Of a DNA stretch of 15,085 nt, positions 14,157 through 15,085 are shown one piece after another. The notes beneath the pieces are model-generated. The model had not been told where the DNA came from, did no database searches, and saw nothing but the letters and a program-made list of their open reading frames with translations. Numbering within the stretch: position 1 is the first letter of the stretch; the number at the start of each line of letters is the position of its first letter. This DNA is from Deltaproteobacteria bacterium. Its GTDB lineage: Bacteria > Desulfobacterota > BSN033 > UBA1163. The translations under genes were made by a program, and so were the position numbers. Location: positions 1 through 15,085 of the forward strand of contig VGRU01000066.1 of assembly GCA_016875255.1 (NCBI GenBank). Direction: 5' to 3'.

Positions 14157-15085
14157 CTAAATATTGAGAATCTCCTCTGTCTTCGATTTATCCAGATCCA
14201 TCACATACTTGATGCCGCTGATTTCCGATGCCTCTGGCGTTAGAGCGGCAATGTCATCCCGGGCTAAATATTCAAGAGAAAATTTTCTACTCCCGGCCAT
14301 GAGCTGACGAAGCCCTTGAGCAAGGCGTTCGTAGTAAGTGTAAAGGCCAATGGCGCCGGTAGGTATTTTCTCAAACTCCGCATCGCCCAATTCTTTCCGC
14401 AATGAACTTGCCGTTACAAAGATTTCATCTTTCGTTTGACCGAAGCGCTCGATATAGACAGGAACCTGACGGATTTCGATCGTTCGGCCAATGGTTTTTC
14501 CCACCATGGCGGCCGCGACCGGAGCCCTGGCCATCCCGACGAGCTTGACAAAAGGAGCCCCCAGGGCGAGGGCCTTGAAGATGCTGTCTTCGAAGATGAA
14601 CCCTCCTCCCAAAGCCAGGGGAGGCACATATTTTTTCTTCAGGTGGAGATAGGAGGCATATCGATAGAGAAGGGAGTGAAGTTCGACAGGAGGAACTCCC
14701 CATTCATTCATCATTCGCCAGGGGCTCATGCCGGTTCCTCCTCCGGCAGCATCGACTGTAAGAAGGTCGAGCCTGTACTTTGAGGCGAAGGCGATTGCCC
14801 TGGCAAGGTCAGCGGGCCGATAGGCGCCGGTTTTAAGGAAGAGGTATTTGGCCCCTGCTTTACGCAGGGCTTCGACTCTCTCTGCAAAAGATTCTTCCGA
14901 AACCATGCCTACCCGTGAGTGCCGTTCAAACTCCTTGAATGCCTTTCGCTCGAATGCCCTGATCACATCGGGATCGGTCGGATCAGGCAGGACGATATAA
15001 CCCCGTTCATGAAGCATCTGGGCTTTCTTAAGATCTTTAACCTTAACTTCGCCGCCGATATCCTTTGCTCCCTGCCCCCATTTGA
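14157..15085 (-). CDS. Glutamate synthase-like FMN-binding protein, 5' part outside window
   Basis: The frame runs off the right edge: 308 residues are visible and it stays open upstream of the first internal Met (15017). It begins within KWGQGAKDIGG, matching the QGAKPGEGG-type loop of the glutamate synthase central/FMN domain. AGGGTGMSPWRM corresponds to the DGGTGASP FMN/2-oxoglutarate region, and ALGGGF...ALALGAPFVKLV to the glycine-rich phosphate-binding end of the barrel. True GltB would also have a glutaminase domain and three cysteines for a [3Fe-4S] cluster; the visible part has no cysteine at all. It is therefore a glutamate-synthase-related FMN oxidoreductase rather than proven glutamate synthase. 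The stop is TAG (14159-14157). Substrate and electron donor are unknown. Confidence 0.82.
   Translation of the reverse strand, partial: KWGQGAKDIGGEVKVKDLKKAQMLHERGYIVLPDPTDPDVIRAFERKAFKEFERHSRVGMVSEESFAERVEALRKAGAKYLFLKTGAYRPADLARAIAFASKYRLDLLTVDAAGGGTGMSPWRMMNEWGVPPVELHSLLYRYASYLHLKKKYVPPLALGGGFIFEDSIFKALALGAPFVKLVGMARAPVAAAMVGKTIGRTIEIRQVPVYIERFGQTKDEIFVTASSLRKELGDAEFEKIPTGAIGLYTYYERLAQGLRQLMAGSRKFSLEYLARDDIAALTPEASEISGIKYVMDLDKSKTEEILNI

Overview
The window reads as chromosomal DNA of an anaerobic Gram-negative bacterium, most likely a Desulfobacterota (former Deltaproteobacteria) or close relative. The reasons are a ferredoxin-fused EtfA beside EtfB, thiolase and crotonase (typical of anaerobic acyl-CoA metabolism), outer-membrane chaperones of the SurA type, a zinc-ribbon/DUF3426-type membrane protein, and gaps filled with short palindromic repeats. 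This placement is an inference; no rRNA or other marker is present. No tRNA, rRNA, CRISPR array, transposase or phage gene was seen.

Layout. Bases 1-182 hold the 3' end of an endonuclease III gene (nth) with its complete [4Fe-4S] cysteine motif. Then comes mfd (406-3792), the transcription-repair coupling factor, bracketed by two direct 182-bp copies of one imperfect repeat. From 4120 to 6910 three peptidyl-prolyl isomerase/chaperone genes are translationally coupled by ATGA overlaps: two predicted lipoproteins and a SurA. pdxA (7153-8157, vitamin B6 synthesis) follows, preserving the surA-pdxA neighbourhood known from Proteobacteria. A good sigma-70-like promoter (8181-8209) then introduces an acyl-CoA block: thiolase, enoyl-CoA hydratase, etfB and ferredoxin-etfA (8251-12871). 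A zinc-ribbon membrane protein (13122-14090) faces a convergent, window-truncated glutamate-synthase-like FMN protein (14157-15085, minus).

How the genes work together. nth and mfd are both DNA repair. The two lipoprotein isomerases plus SurA would act in the periplasm on outer-membrane protein folding. Thiolase, crotonase and the electron-transferring flavoprotein form part of a beta-oxidation or butyrate-type cycle. The 3-hydroxyacyl-CoA dehydrogenase and acyl-CoA dehydrogenase needed to complete it are not in the window.

The most distinctive feature is between the genes: nearly every gap over about 90 bp carries its own small repeat or inverted-repeat element. Several run up to or into gene ends and create misleading start codons for mfd and etfB. 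One (10451-10581) has matching terminal repeats and an 8-bp flanking duplication, as expected of a MITE. I found no convincing new multi-gene system; the protein oddities are a cysteine-free glutamate-synthase-like protein and a thiolase with an insert of about 34 residues.
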